Assembly (NCBI GenBank): GCA_900542905.1
Contig: UQPF01000002.1
Location: 135,172 to 199,171, forward strand
DNA from: an uncultured Collinsella sp.
Lineage (GTDB): Bacteria; Actinomycetota; Coriobacteriia; Coriobacteriales; Coriobacteriaceae
DNA length: 64,000 bases
Direction: 5' to 3'
Shown: one piece after another, positions 1-8,271 of the stretch
Numbering within the stretch: the first letter of the stretch is position 1
Layout of the letters: each line of letters starts with the position of its first letter
Program-made: the position numbers and the translations under genes
The notes under the pieces: model-generated
Databases searched by the model: none
What the model was told of the DNA's origin: nothing
Seen by the model: only the letters and a program-made list of their open reading frames with translations

Positions 1-2
1 CG

Positions 3-1814
3 CTCATGCTGCCCGGCATCACCTTTGTGGTGAGCCCGTTGCTGTCGCTTATGGAGGACCAGACCCGCGCGCTGCTCGCGGCGGGTGCGCGCCCCAGTTA
101 TCTCAACTCCAGCCTTACGCCTGCTCAGCAAAATACCGTGCTCAAGCGGGCGCGCGAGGGCCGCTATCAGCTTATGTATGTGGCGCCCGAGCGCCTGCTC
201 GAGCCGCGCTTTCTGGCCTTTGCGCAGGAAGCTGCGGCCGAAGGCGGCATCGGCGTTCCGCTCGTGGCCATTGACGAGGCTCACTGCGTGAGCCAGTGGG
301 GCCAGGATTTCCGTCCCGCTTACTTGCAGATTCGCGAGTTTATCGATTCGCTGCCGCGGCGCCCGATCGTGGCGGCGTTTACCGCCACGGCGACCGAGCG
401 CGTGCGCGCGGACATTCAGCAGATGCTCGGCCTGCAAAATCCCGCGACGGTAGTGACGGGCTTCGATCGCAAGAACCTCTACTTTGGTTGCGAGGAGATG
501 GGCGATAAGGCCAAGACCGCGTGGGTGCGCGACTACGTGATCGCGCATTCGAGCGAGAGCGGCATCGTGTATTGCTCGACCCGCAAGACGGTCGATGCGC
601 TGGCAGGCGAGCTTGCCGAGGCGCTGGGCCCCAGCGGCATTCGCGTTGGCCGCTACCATGCCGGCATGGGCAACGACGCCCGCCGCCAGAGCCAGCGTGC
701 CTTTATCGACGACGACATTCAGGTGATGGTTGCCACCAACGCCTTTGGAATGGGCATCGATAAGCCCAGCGTGCGCTACGTCATCCACAACAACGTGCCC
801 GAGAGCATCGAGGCATACTACCAAGAGGCGGGCCGCGCTGGCCGCGATGGCGATCCGGCCAGCTGTTACTTGCTGTGGAACGGCAACGATTTTCGCATGC
901 GCCGCTTTTTGATCGACCGCGGCGATGCTGCCGATGAGGCACTCGACGAAGAGCAGCGCGCGTGGGCGCTCCAGAACCGTTATCGCCTGCTCAGCCAGAT
1001 GGAGGGCTACTGTAATACCACCGGCTGTCTGCGCGAATACATGCTGCGCTACTTTGGCGATGAGGCCGCGGCCGAGCATGCTGCTGCGGCTGGTGCGGGC
1101 GCCACCGCCACGGACGACGCCGAGGGCTGCGGCAACTGCAGCAACTGCCTCACACAGTTCGAGGTCGAGGACGTCACCGATATGGCTCGCGCCGCTGTGC
1201 GCTATGTGGCCACGCGTCCCATGCGCTTTGGCAAGTCGCTGATCGCCGATGTGCTCCACGGCGGCAACACCGAGCGCATTCGCCAGATGCATCTGGACGA
1301 GGACCGCGGCTACGGTGAGCTGCCGAGTGGATCGGTCGGGCGCATCAAGGACATCATCGGCCAGCTGTGCGGCCGCGGTTATTTGGCCACTTCGCAGGGG
1401 CAATACCCGGTCGTGGGGCTGGGCCCGCGTGCCACCGAGGTCGAGGATGAGGCGTTTGCCTTTACCGTTAAGCGTCGCGCGTCCAAGCGCAAGGCCTCGG
1501 CCCGCGCCCGCCGCGCCGTCGATCTGCTGCGCGAGGAGGCCGAGCTGGATCAGCGCCCGCGCGTGGGCGACGATGCCGAGCTGTTCGAGCGCCTGCGTGC
1601 CCTCCGCAAGGAGATTTCGACCGAGCTGGAGATGGCGCCGTACATGGTCTTTTCCGACAAGGCCCTGCGCGGCCTGTGCCGCCTGCGCCCGCAGACGCGC
1701 GACGAGCTGATCCAGGTCAACGGCATTGGCGAGAAAAAGGCCGACGCCTTTGGCGAGCAGTTTATGGCGGCAATTGAAGAGTTTGAGTCCGAGCATGCGC
1801 GGGATGGAGCGTAA
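3..1814 (+). CDS. recQ: ATP-dependent DNA helicase RecQ (5'-truncated by window edge)
   Basis: RecQ is a 3'-5' DNA helicase that unwinds recombination and repair intermediates. The reading frame is already open at the window edge, and helicase motif I (Walker A) is missing, so the gene starts upstream. Visible in order are the DEAHC box, the TATAT motif III, motif V (ATNAFGMGIDKPSVRYV), motif VI (QEAGRAGRDG), the four-cysteine zinc module (C-LREYML... CGNCSNC), a winged-helix region, and a C-terminal HRDC domain ending with the helix-hairpin VNGIGEKKADAFG. The stop lies 2 nt before the next ATG, so it is probably co-transcribed with the GntR regulator. Confidence 0.97.
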   Translation, partial: LMLPGITFVVSPLLSLMEDQTRALLAAGARPSYLNSSLTPAQQNTVLKRAREGRYQLMYVAPERLLEPRFLAFAQEAAAEGGIGVPLVAIDEAHCVSQWGQDFRPAYLQIREFIDSLPRRPIVAAFTATATERVRADIQQMLGLQNPATVVTGFDRKNLYFGCEEMGDKAKTAWVRDYVIAHSSESGIVYCSTRKTVDALAGELAEALGPSGIRVGRYHAGMGNDARRQSQRAFIDDDIQVMVATNAFGMGIDKPSVRYVIHNNVPESIEAYYQEAGRAGRDGDPASCYLLWNGNDFRMRRFLIDRGDAADEALDEEQRAWALQNRYRLLSQMEGYCNTTGCLREYMLRYFGDEAAAEHAAAAGAGATATDDAEGCGNCSNCLTQFEVEDVTDMARAAVRYVATRPMRFGKSLIADVLHGGNTERIRQMHLDEDRGYGELPSGSVGRIKDIIGQLCGRGYLATSQGQYPVVGLGPRATEVEDEAFAFTVKRRASKRKASARARRAVDLLREEAELDQRPRVGDDAELFERLRALRKEISTELEMAPYMVFSDKALRGLCRLRPQTRDELIQVNGIGEKKADAFGEQFMAAIEEFESEHARDGA

Positions 1815-1816
1815 CG

Positions 1817-2572
1817 ATGGTAGCCGATAGCAAGACCGACCGTACTGACGTGTCCGCCGTACCGCTGTACCAGCAGGTCATGGACGACCTAAAGGGCGAG
1901 ATCGCGCGCGGTGTGTACCCTGCCGGCTCGCGCATTCCTTCCGAGATGGAGCTCGCGAAGTCCTATGGCGTGGGACGCGTCACCGTGCGTCGCGCCATCG
2001 AGGAGCTGTCGCGTGCGGGGTATCTCAACCGCCAGCAGGGGAGGGGCACCTTTGTGTGCGCTCCCAAGCTCAAGCGCAAGATTCGCCAGAAGGGTGACGT
2101 CCAGAGCTTTACTGAGGGTTGTGCTGCCAACGACATGGTGCCGGGTGCGCGTCTGGTGTCGCGCGCGGTGGTCGCGGCGACGCACGAGGATGCGGCGTTC
2201 TTTGGCGTGGAGCCCGGCTGCGAGCTTATCGTGGTCGAACGCGTGCGCACAGCCGACGGCATCCCTGTCATGCTCGAGAACAACGCCTTTGTGCTCGCCG
2301 ACCATCCCTACCTGCAGACGCTTGCCGACAAGGACCTCACGGACAATTCCATCTTTGCGCTCGTTGCCGAGCATTCGGGTCGCGCGCCGCTCAAGTCCGA
2401 CCCCTGCACCGTGGAGATTGCGCTTGCCGATGCTCAGGCGGCCCCGCTGTTGGAGGTGCCGGTCGGTGAGCCGCTCTTCTATATGGAGGCGTACTTTACC
2501 GATGAGGACGAGCGCCCCTTGCTGCTCGGCCGCCAAAAGATCGTGGGCTCGCGCTACGTGTTCGACATCTAA
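1817..2572 (+). CDS. GntR-family transcriptional regulator with UTRA ligand domain
   Basis: This 251-residue protein has an N-terminal winged helix (about residues 12-80; the segment SEMELAKSYGVGRVTVRRAI is the typical GntR recognition helix, followed by the QQGRGTFV wing) and a C-terminal UTRA domain (about 95-250) of the HutC/FrlR type that binds small ligands, commonly phosphosugars. It starts 2 nt after recQ. The next gene is a FrlB-like sugar-phosphate deglycase, and the intergenic gap holds two near-identical 17-nt motifs. The simplest reading is a local repressor of that gene, comparable to FrlR of Bacillus; this is inference from context. Confidence 0.93.
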   Translation: MVADSKTDRTDVSAVPLYQQVMDDLKGEIARGVYPAGSRIPSEMELAKSYGVGRVTVRRAIEELSRAGYLNRQQGRGTFVCAPKLKRKIRQKGDVQSFTEGCAANDMVPGARLVSRAVVAATHEDAAFFGVEPGCELIVVERVRTADGIPVMLENNAFVLADHPYLQTLADKDLTDNSIFALVAEHSGRAPLKSDPCTVEIALADAQAAPLLEVPVGEPLFYMEAYFTDEDERPLLLGRQKIVGSRYVFDI

Positions 2573-2581
2573 CGTCCACAG

Positions 2582-2660
2582 ATAGAACAACATAGAACAA
2601 ATTTGCTAAGATGACTTCACGGGCGTTGTTGCACGTGTTATAAATAGGACAACATAGAAC
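2582..2660 (+). promoter_or_regulatory. Paired candidate operators of the GntR regulator
   Basis: Two direct repeats, ATAGAACAACATAGAAC (2582-2598) and ATAGGACAACATAGAAC (2644-2660), differ at one base and are spaced 62 nt apart centre to centre between the GntR gene and the SIS gene. Each contains two ATAG(A/G)AC half-units 9 nt apart. The position suggests regulator binding around the SIS promoter. The motif is seen; binding is inferred. Confidence 0.5.
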
Positions 2661-2716
2661 GACAGCAGGTACGAGCTGCCGTCGCTCAAAACCGCCGCAC
2701 AAGGAGGAGCATCAGG

Positions 2717-3685
2717 ATGAACGCACACGATCTGATTCAGGAAATCATCGAGCGCAAGGGCAAGATTGAGAACGTCTTTTGGATCGCCTGTGGCGGTTCG
2801 ATGATCGACCTGATGCCGGCCAACGAGCTGCTCAAGCGCGAGGCCACCACGTTCACCTCGACGGTCTACACGGCACGCGAGTTTTGCCTGATGGCCCCCA
2901 AGAGCCTAGGGCCGAAGTCGCTCGTTATTGCCTGCAGCCACAGCGGCAACACGCAAGAGGTCGTCGATGGCTGCGAGATGGCGTTGGCTGCCGGCGCCGA
3001 GGTCGTCGCCATGACCGACTGCGAGGGCTCCAAGATTGACAACGGCAAGTGGATCACCTGGGTCTACCCGTGGGGCGAGGGCGTGCCGCAGGCCGAGGTG
3101 CCGCAGGGCATCGGCGCTCTGATCGCCGCCGAGCTGCTCGACCAGCAGGAAGGCTACGAGGCACTCGCCGACATGTACGAGGGCCTCAAGCAGATGGATG
3201 CGCTGCTGCCCGCCGCCCGCGAGAAGGTCAACGCCGAGCTGGGCGCCCGCTTTGCCGAGCTCTGCCAGCAGCACAAGTTCTTCTATATCCTGGGCTCCGG
3301 ACCCAACTTTAGCCAGACCTACGCCATGGCCATCTGCTCGCTCATGGAGATGCAGTGGCAGCACTGCTGCTACATCCACTCCGGCGAGTACTTCCACGGC
3401 CCGTTCGAAGCCACCGAGCCCGGCGTGTTCTACTTTGTGCAGCTTGGCGCGGGCGAGTGCCGCCCCATGGAGGAGCGCGCTCTTGCGTTCCTCAACACGC
3501 ACACCGACACGATCATGGTGCTCGACGCGCTCGAGTACGGCGTGGGCGAGGTACCTGCCAGCGTGCGTTCGTACCTGGAGCCGATCTTCTTCTACAACAT
3601 GAGCTGCGAGCTGCGCGCCGCCCGCGGCAAGGTCTTCGACCACAGCCCCGAGGTTCGTCGCTACATGGGCATCGAGCAGTACTAG
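2717..3685 (+). CDS. SIS-domain sugar-phosphate deglycase/isomerase, FrlB/FraB-like
   Basis: This 322-residue protein contains two SIS (sugar isomerase) folds. The first carries ACGGSMIDLMPA and the SHSGNTQE phosphosugar-binding loop (about residues 24-85). The second carries SGPNFSQTYA and the HSGEYFHGPFE motif (E224, H227) seen in FrlB/FraB deglycases that split fructoselysine-6-phosphate or 6-phosphofructose-aspartate. A strong ribosome site (AAGGAGGAG, 2701-2709) precedes the ATG. It follows a GntR/UTRA gene, the arrangement known from frl loci. No transporter or kinase is adjacent, so the substrate enters elsewhere. The exact substrate is not decided by the sequence. Confidence 0.85.
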   Translation: MNAHDLIQEIIERKGKIENVFWIACGGSMIDLMPANELLKREATTFTSTVYTAREFCLMAPKSLGPKSLVIACSHSGNTQEVVDGCEMALAAGAEVVAMTDCEGSKIDNGKWITWVYPWGEGVPQAEVPQGIGALIAAELLDQQEGYEALADMYEGLKQMDALLPAAREKVNAELGARFAELCQQHKFFYILGSGPNFSQTYAMAICSLMEMQWQHCCYIHSGEYFHGPFEATEPGVFYFVQLGAGECRPMEERALAFLNTHTDTIMVLDALEYGVGEVPASVRSYLEPIFFYNMSCELRAARGKVFDHSPEVRRYMGIEQY

Positions 3686-3737
3686 GTACCGGGAAAAGTA
3701 TTCACCTTCGATTCGCAAGGGCGCTGCGTGAGTCAAA

Positions 3738-3775
3738 AAGCGGGCCGTGCCGGGGATTTCCGGCGCGGCCCGCTT
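3738..3775. terminator. Intergenic hairpin between convergent genes, probable bidirectional terminator
   Basis: AAGCGGGCCG (3738-3747) pairs with CGGCCCGCTT (3766-3775), with extra inner pairing GCCGG/CCGGC. It sits between the converging SIS and dehydrogenase genes, with a short A-run before the stem (a T-run for the minus strand). A 15-nt direct repeat, CTTCGATTCGCAAGG, flanks it at 3706-3720 and 3785-3799. Confidence 0.6.
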
Positions 3776-3816
3776 GGTATCGCGCTTCGATTCGCAAGGT
3801 TGCGGCAGCCGGCGGC

Positions 3817-4794
3817 CTACTTTGCGTCGTAGGCCTCGGCGTCCCACCAGTCGAGCTGGGCGATGTTGTCGCGGATGTGCTGGCAGCTCTTGTGGAAGCC
3901 CTCGAGCTCGTGCTCGGACAGGTCCAGCGTGTAGACCTCCTCGACGCCCTCGGCACCGATCACGCACGGCAGGGATGTGAAGATGCCCTCCTCGCCATAC
4001 TGGCCGGTCATAAGCGTAGAGGCCGAAAGCACGGCGTGCTCGTTATGCAGCACGGCGGCGCAGACGCGCGCGGCGGAGTTGGCGACGGCGTACTCGGTGC
4101 ACTGCTTGCCCTGGTAGGTCACATAGCCGCCCTTACGCGCGAGCTCCTCGACTTCCATGTGGTCGAAGGCGTACTTGTCGGGGTTCTCGGCCTGAAGCTC
4201 GGTGAGGCTCTTGCCGGCGATGGTTGCGGCCTTAAAGGCGGCCAGTTGGCTAAAGCCGTGCTCGCCGATCATGTAGGCGTCGATGGACTTGGGGCTCACG
4301 CCGACCTTCTTGGAAATCTCGGTGCGCAGGCGGGCGGAGTCCAGGCCGCAGCCCGAGCCGATGATCTTCTTGGGATCGTAGCCGGTCAGGTGCCACAGCT
4401 CGGTGCACACGACGTCGCAGGGGTTGGAGATGCTCACGAAGATGCCGTCAAAGCCGGCGTCGACGATGCGCTTGGCAAAGGTGCGGGCGGCGTCGGTGGT
4501 AAAGAACAGCTCGCCGTCGCGGTTGCCGGCGGCCAGCGCGACCTTGCCGGCGGCGTTGACGATGACATCGCAGCAGGCAAGCTCCTCGTAGTGGTCGTAG
4601 CAGTTGACGATCTTGGTGTTGTACGGGACAAACGAAAGGGAGTCGCGCAGGTCCTGAACCTCGGACGTCACCTTGGCCTCGTTGATATCGCACAGGTACA
4701 GCTCGTCGGCAATGCCCTGCATGAGCAGGCTGTTGGCAACATGTGCTCCTACGTGGCCCTGGCCGACCACACCGATCTTACGCGTCTGGTACAT
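3817..4794 (-). CDS. L-2-hydroxyacid dehydrogenase, L-HicDH-like member of the LDH/MDH family
   Basis: The 325-residue product is an NAD-dependent 2-hydroxyacid dehydrogenase. The Rossmann motif GQGHVGAHVA is at the N-terminus, the substrate-binding arginine is in LDSAR (R155), and the catalytic histidine is in GEHG (H179). The active-site loop reads AAGKVALAAGNRDG rather than the LDH form (AGAPQKPGETR); this longer loop and the following ISNPCDVV segment resemble L-2-hydroxyisocaproate dehydrogenase of lactic bacteria, which reduces bulky 2-oxo acids from amino acids. The start at 4794 was chosen because GAAAGGA lies just upstream; a longer open frame upstream has no homologous residues. The gene is monocistronic. 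The substrate call is inference. Confidence 0.85.
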   Translation of the reverse strand: MYQTRKIGVVGQGHVGAHVANSLLMQGIADELYLCDINEAKVTSEVQDLRDSLSFVPYNTKIVNCYDHYEELACCDVIVNAAGKVALAAGNRDGELFFTTDAARTFAKRIVDAGFDGIFVSISNPCDVVCTELWHLTGYDPKKIIGSGCGLDSARLRTEISKKVGVSPKSIDAYMIGEHGFSQLAAFKAATIAGKSLTELQAENPDKYAFDHMEVEELARKGGYVTYQGKQCTEYAVANSAARVCAAVLHNEHAVLSASTLMTGQYGEEGIFTSLPCVIGAEGVEEVYTLDLSEHELEGFHKSCQHIRDNIAQLDWWDAEAYDAK

Positions 4795-5004
4795 ATACGT
4801 ATCCTTTCGGCCGAGTTTTTCGCGTCGAACCATTGTAGCTTCCTGCCGCCACTTTGCCAGGCTAAAGCGCGGTAGATTTTTGGGACATGCCTTAATCTCT
4901 ACTTTTGGCTGTTTTGGACCACTGGCGGTGTCTCGGGGCGATGCACTCGCGCGGATGGGGCCGGTCGTTGTACCATAGCTGCAACTGACTCGTAAGGAGC
5001 ATCC

Positions 5005-5931
5005 ATGCCCATTCGCATCCCCGACGCCCTCCCTGCCGCCGCGCAGCTCGAGAGCGAGAACATCTTTGTCATGACCGAGTACCGCGCGCTGCACCAGGAC
5101 ATCCGTCCGCTGCGCGTGCTCATCCTCAACCTCATGCCCACCAAGATTGCCACCGAGACGCAGATCATGCGCAAGCTCTCCAACACGCCGCTGCAGGTGG
5201 AGGTGGACCTGCTGCGCACCAAGACGCACGAGGCCACGCACGTGAGCGCCGGCCACCTGGAGACGTTCTACCGCACGTTCGACGACATCCGCGACATCCA
5301 CTACGACGGCCTGATCATCACGGGCGCGCCGGTGGAGCAGATGCCGTTCGAGGAGGTCGACTACTGGCCCGAGCTCTGCCAGATCATGGATTGGTCAACC
5401 ACGCACGTGCACTCTACGCTGCACATTTGTTGGGGCGCGCAGGCCGGCCTGTACCATCATTACGGTATCCAGAAGTACGACCTGCCGGCAAAGGCGAGCG
5501 GCGTGTTCGAGCATTATCTGGTGAAGCCGCAAAGCCCGCTGGTCCGCGGCTTTGACGACCGTTTCTATGCCGTGCATTCGCGCAACACCGATGTGCGCCG
5601 CGAGGACGTGGAGGCCGAGCCGCAGCTTGAGGTCGTGGCCGTGTCCGACGAGGTGGGCCTGTACATCGTCAAGTCGACCGATAGCCGCCGCTTCTTTGTC
5701 TTTGGCCATCCCGAGTACGATACCAACACGCTGCGCCTGGAGTACGAGCGCGACGTCAAGCGCGGACTCAACCCTCAGGTGCCGGCGCATTACTTCCCGG
5801 GTGACGACCCCACCGCCGAGCCGCGCAACGTCTGGCGCAGCCAGGCTCAGCTGTTCTACACCAACTGGCTCAACTACTACGTCTACCAGACCACGCCCTA
5901 CGACCTAGCCCGCGCCGGCGAGGAGCACTAG
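5005..5931 (+). CDS. metA: Homoserine O-acetyl/succinyltransferase MetA
   Basis: MetA acylates homoserine in the first committed step of methionine synthesis. The 308-residue length and sequence match the family throughout: NLMPTKIATETQ, ITGAPVEQM, the catalytic cysteine in ICWGAQAGLYH (C142), and the GHPEYD motif carrying the His and Glu of the triad. Residue 111 is glutamate; in the Bacillus cereus enzyme Glu at this position goes with acetyl-CoA use, whereas E. coli has Gly and uses succinyl-CoA. An acetyltransferase is therefore more likely despite the usual gene name. TAAGGAG precedes the ATG. No clear riboswitch was seen upstream. Confidence 0.95.
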   Translation: MPIRIPDALPAAAQLESENIFVMTEYRALHQDIRPLRVLILNLMPTKIATETQIMRKLSNTPLQVEVDLLRTKTHEATHVSAGHLETFYRTFDDIRDIHYDGLIITGAPVEQMPFEEVDYWPELCQIMDWSTTHVHSTLHICWGAQAGLYHHYGIQKYDLPAKASGVFEHYLVKPQSPLVRGFDDRFYAVHSRNTDVRREDVEAEPQLEVVAVSDEVGLYIVKSTDSRRFFVFGHPEYDTNTLRLEYERDVKRGLNPQVPAHYFPGDDPTAEPRNVWRSQAQLFYTNWLNYYVYQTTPYDLARAGEEH

Positions 5932-5989
5932 GCTGCGGCTGTAGCTGTGGTTGCTGCTGCGGCCGTTGCTGTGCTCGCGGCGTGACGAA

Positions 5990-6110
5990 CGTGGATTTTC
6001 GGACACACGAGCGTGGATTTTCGGACGTTTACAAATCGAGCGTGGATAATCTCCCACTTTTGGCTCAAAACTAGGCTCAAAACGGGAGATTATCCACGCT
6101 CATTTTTTAG
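5990..6110 (+). repeat. GAGCGTGGAT-family repeat block, left flank of the AbiEi-like gene
   Basis: The block contains CGTGGATTTTCGGAC (5990-6004), GAGCGTGGATTTTCGGAC (6009-6026) and a hairpin whose arms GAGCGTGGATAATCTCCC (6038-6055) and its exact reverse complement (6084-6101) enclose 28 nt with an internal GGCTCAAAAC duplication. A run of T follows the hairpin, so it may terminate transcription. The same block in the same order and orientation recurs at 7389-7502. The rest of the 5932-6398 gap shows no convincing gene. Confidence 0.85.
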
Positions 6111-6398
6111 GCATGTAGATGCCGATGGCTCGGCTAAGAGACGGTGCATGCAGAGGCAAAGTCGCATTTGGCGTAGTCTTGAATCTCGACGGGTTTTTCT
6201 TTCTGATAATCCAATGGACCAAGGCCTCAAAATGTGGAGACAGGGACCTCTTGGCAAGGCTTCTACCTGCAGATATAAGCCATCAGCCTAAAACGTCCAA
6301 AACCGTCAAGCATTTGGTCAGCGCCTGGACGGTATTTGGTCAGACTTCGCATGAAACCGTCTGATACGTTTGCGCCGTTCCAAGAGTTGGGAGGCGAC

Positions 6399-7361
6399 AT
6401 GGGAAACATGACGGCGAATCAAAGACTTGCAAGTCACATTAAAGCATGCGAACAGCAGATGAGTTGCGTGTACGCGCGCACGGCGGCGGAGGCAAAGCAG
6501 ATTGAGCGGCGTGTTGCGGCGGGAAGTCTAGAGGCGGTCATGCCGGGGCTGTATGCGCGTCCGGAATACTGGTCCGAGCTCAAGTTCCGGCAGCGTTATC
6601 TGCATCGGGTGCGGGCGCTTGCGCAAAAGCACCCCGACTGGACATTTTGCTCCTATACGGCGGCTGTTATCTATGGCATTTCGGTTTCGCATGCCAATTT
6701 GACGCACATCCATATCGCCGCGATGCCAGCCCAATCGACGACGCCGGGCTCTCAGGTCATTCGTCATCGCTATGCTCGTCAAACACGGGCCACCCAGATG
6801 GATATCGCCGTAACCGATATCGATCAAACGATTACGGATTGCTTGGTCGATGCATCGTTTGTCGAGGGACTGATCATCGCGGACTCGGCGCTCCATGAGC
6901 AACTTTTGTCGAAGGAGCATCTCGTTGAGACTGTCGACAAGCTTGGTCTGAATCGTCGCGGCGTTGTGACGGCGCGCAGGGTTGCACGATGTGCCGATGG
7001 GCTGTCGGAAAGTGGCGGCGAGTCCAAGGCGCGTGCCCTGATGATCGAGCGCGGTTGGCAGACGCCGGAGCTGCAAGTTGAGCTGTTCGACCCGGTTGAG
7101 CCGGGACGACCGTATCGCGTCGACTACTTGTGGCGCGTGGGCGACCGGCTGATTATCGGGGAGTTCGACGGATTCGTTAAAAGCGAGAAGGCGGCGGAGG
7201 AGGGCAAGCTCGCGAAGGCGCAGTTCGATGAGCGCCAGCGCGAGTCGAGACTTTCGCTGCTTGATAACTGCAAGATTGTGCGCTTGTGCTGGGATGATCT
7301 AAGGGATCCGACAAAGCTCGATCGCAAGCTCAAGGTCGCCGGCGTGCCGCGTGCGTGCTGA
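6399..7361 (+). CDS. AbiEi-antitoxin-like winged helix protein with DUF559/Vsr-type nuclease-like C-terminus
   Basis: The product has 320 residues. The N-terminal part (about 1-90: ERRVAAGSLEAVMPGLYAR) resembles the winged-helix domain of AbiEi-type antitoxins and related actinobacterial regulators. The C-terminal part (about 200-310) carries E208, D242 (YRVDYLW) and E255-F-D257-G (IGEFDG), the pattern of the DUF559/Vsr branch of PD-(D/E)XK nucleases. The ATG at 6399 was chosen for the GGGAGGCGAC site before it. No AbiEii toxin partner is adjacent. The gene stands alone between two direct-repeat blocks. Nuclease activity is not established; a DNA-binding regulator is the main alternative. Confidence 0.75.
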   Translation: MGNMTANQRLASHIKACEQQMSCVYARTAAEAKQIERRVAAGSLEAVMPGLYARPEYWSELKFRQRYLHRVRALAQKHPDWTFCSYTAAVIYGISVSHANLTHIHIAAMPAQSTTPGSQVIRHRYARQTRATQMDIAVTDIDQTITDCLVDASFVEGLIIADSALHEQLLSKEHLVETVDKLGLNRRGVVTARRVARCADGLSESGGESKARALMIERGWQTPELQVELFDPVEPGRPYRVDYLWRVGDRLIIGEFDGFVKSEKAAEEGKLAKAQFDERQRESRLSLLDNCKIVRLCWDDLRDPTKLDRKLKVAGVPRAC

Positions 7362-7388
7362 GGCAGTTGCAGGGCGTTTGGCTGCACA

Positions 7389-7502
7389 AGCGTGGAAAAT
7401 CGGACGGACGAGCGTGGATTTTCGGACGCTTGTTGAATGAGTGTGGATAATCTCCCGTTTTTGGCTCGTAAGGGGGCTCAAAGTGGGAGATTTTACACGC
7501 TC
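7389..7502 (+). repeat. GAGCGTGGAT-family repeat block, right flank of the AbiEi-like gene
   Basis: The block repeats the order seen at 5990-6110: GCGTGGAAAATCGGAC, then GAGCGTGGATTTTCGGAC (7410-7427), then an imperfect hairpin with arms 7439-7456 (GAGTGTGGATAATCTCCC) and 7485-7502. Arm mismatches (GTGTGG against TACACG, and one in the AAT/TTT part) make this copy more decayed than the left one. Confidence 0.85.
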
Positions 7503-7528
7503 ATCTTGCGGGTGCGATACAGCGGCGG

Positions 7529-8125
7529 CTAGGCGCTGACGATGTTGGGCAGTGGCAGGTCGTGGGCGTCGGTGGGAACGTGGTCGACACGCTGCTCGTC
7601 AAAGGCGATGCCGACGATTAGGCATTCAGGCGCAACTGTGGGCAGGTAGCGGTCGTAGCAGCCTCCGCCGTAGCCCAGGCGCGCGCCGGTGCGGTCGAAA
7701 GCCACGAGCGGCACGATAATCATGTCGAGAGCCTTGGCGGGCACGATGGGGAAGTGGTCGCTGTCGACGTCCATGGCTGCGAAGGCCCGCGTAGGGTGGG
7801 CGATAAACGGGGTCTCGGACGCATCGCCGGCAGAGACTGCCCGCATGCACATGCGCTGGCCGCATGCAGCGGCGTCGCTTGTCGAGAGCATGCACGGATA
7901 GGCCACGCGCCAGCCGCATTTGGCGGCCGCGGCGGCAAATGCGGCGGGGTCGACTTCGGAACCCATGGCGGCATAGACGGCAACGGTGCGCGGTGCCGCG
8001 GCACCCAAGCGATCCATCAGCTCAACAAGCCGCGCGCATACAGCAGCAGACTTCGCCGCCCGCACATCCAAATCAAGAGCATCGCGCCGAGCAATCACCG
8101 CCCGCCGCAACTCAGCCTTATCCAT
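7529..8125 (-). CDS. 5-formyltetrahydrofolate cyclo-ligase
   Basis: The 198-residue enzyme converts 5-formyl-THF to 5,10-methenyl-THF with ATP, recycling folate. The N-terminal ELRRAVIARRDAL helix and the C-terminal GARLGYGGGCYDRYLP loop (ATP/folate binding) are diagnostic of the family. The start at 8125 is supported by GGAGGT four bases upstream on the minus strand; an ATG nine codons further upstream lacks a site. It is transcribed alone, convergent with the repeat-flanked gene. Confidence 0.93.
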   Translation of the reverse strand: MDKAELRRAVIARRDALDLDVRAAKSAAVCARLVELMDRLGAAAPRTVAVYAAMGSEVDPAAFAAAAAKCGWRVAYPCMLSTSDAAACGQRMCMRAVSAGDASETPFIAHPTRAFAAMDVDSDHFPIVPAKALDMIIVPLVAFDRTGARLGYGGGCYDRYLPTVAPECLIVGIAFDEQRVDHVPTDAHDLPLPNIVSA

Positions 8126-8141
8126 CCCGACCTCCTCGAGC

Positions 8142-8180
8142 AAACCTGCCAAAAAGGGACAGGTTTATTTTGGCAGGTTT
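8142..8180. repeat. Perfect 13-nt inverted repeat upstream of the cyclo-ligase
   Basis: AAACCTGCCAAAA (8142-8154) and its exact complement TTTTGGCAGGTTT (8168-8180) enclose 13 nt that contain a third related element, ACAGGTTT. It lies just upstream of the cyclo-ligase start on the minus strand, so it is either an operator/leader hairpin or a dispersed palindrome. Confidence 0.7.
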
Positions 8181-8271
8181 TATCTGGGCAAACGCGATAT
8201 GGGCAGTAAAGCCACCGCAAATATGCCTGCGAACTGTGCCCTTTGTGGTGGTTTGGGCCTATGCGTTAATG

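Noticed and set aside
3706..3799. 15-nt direct repeat CTTCGATTCGCAAGG around the terminator at 3738
   Set aside because: Only two copies flanking a hairpin; it could be a small duplication and shows no further structure.
6300..6360. TTGGTCAGCG-type motifs shared with 44630-44700
   Set aside because: The shared motif is short (about 10 nt) and the contexts differ; chance or a weak common promoter element explains it as well as a repeat family.
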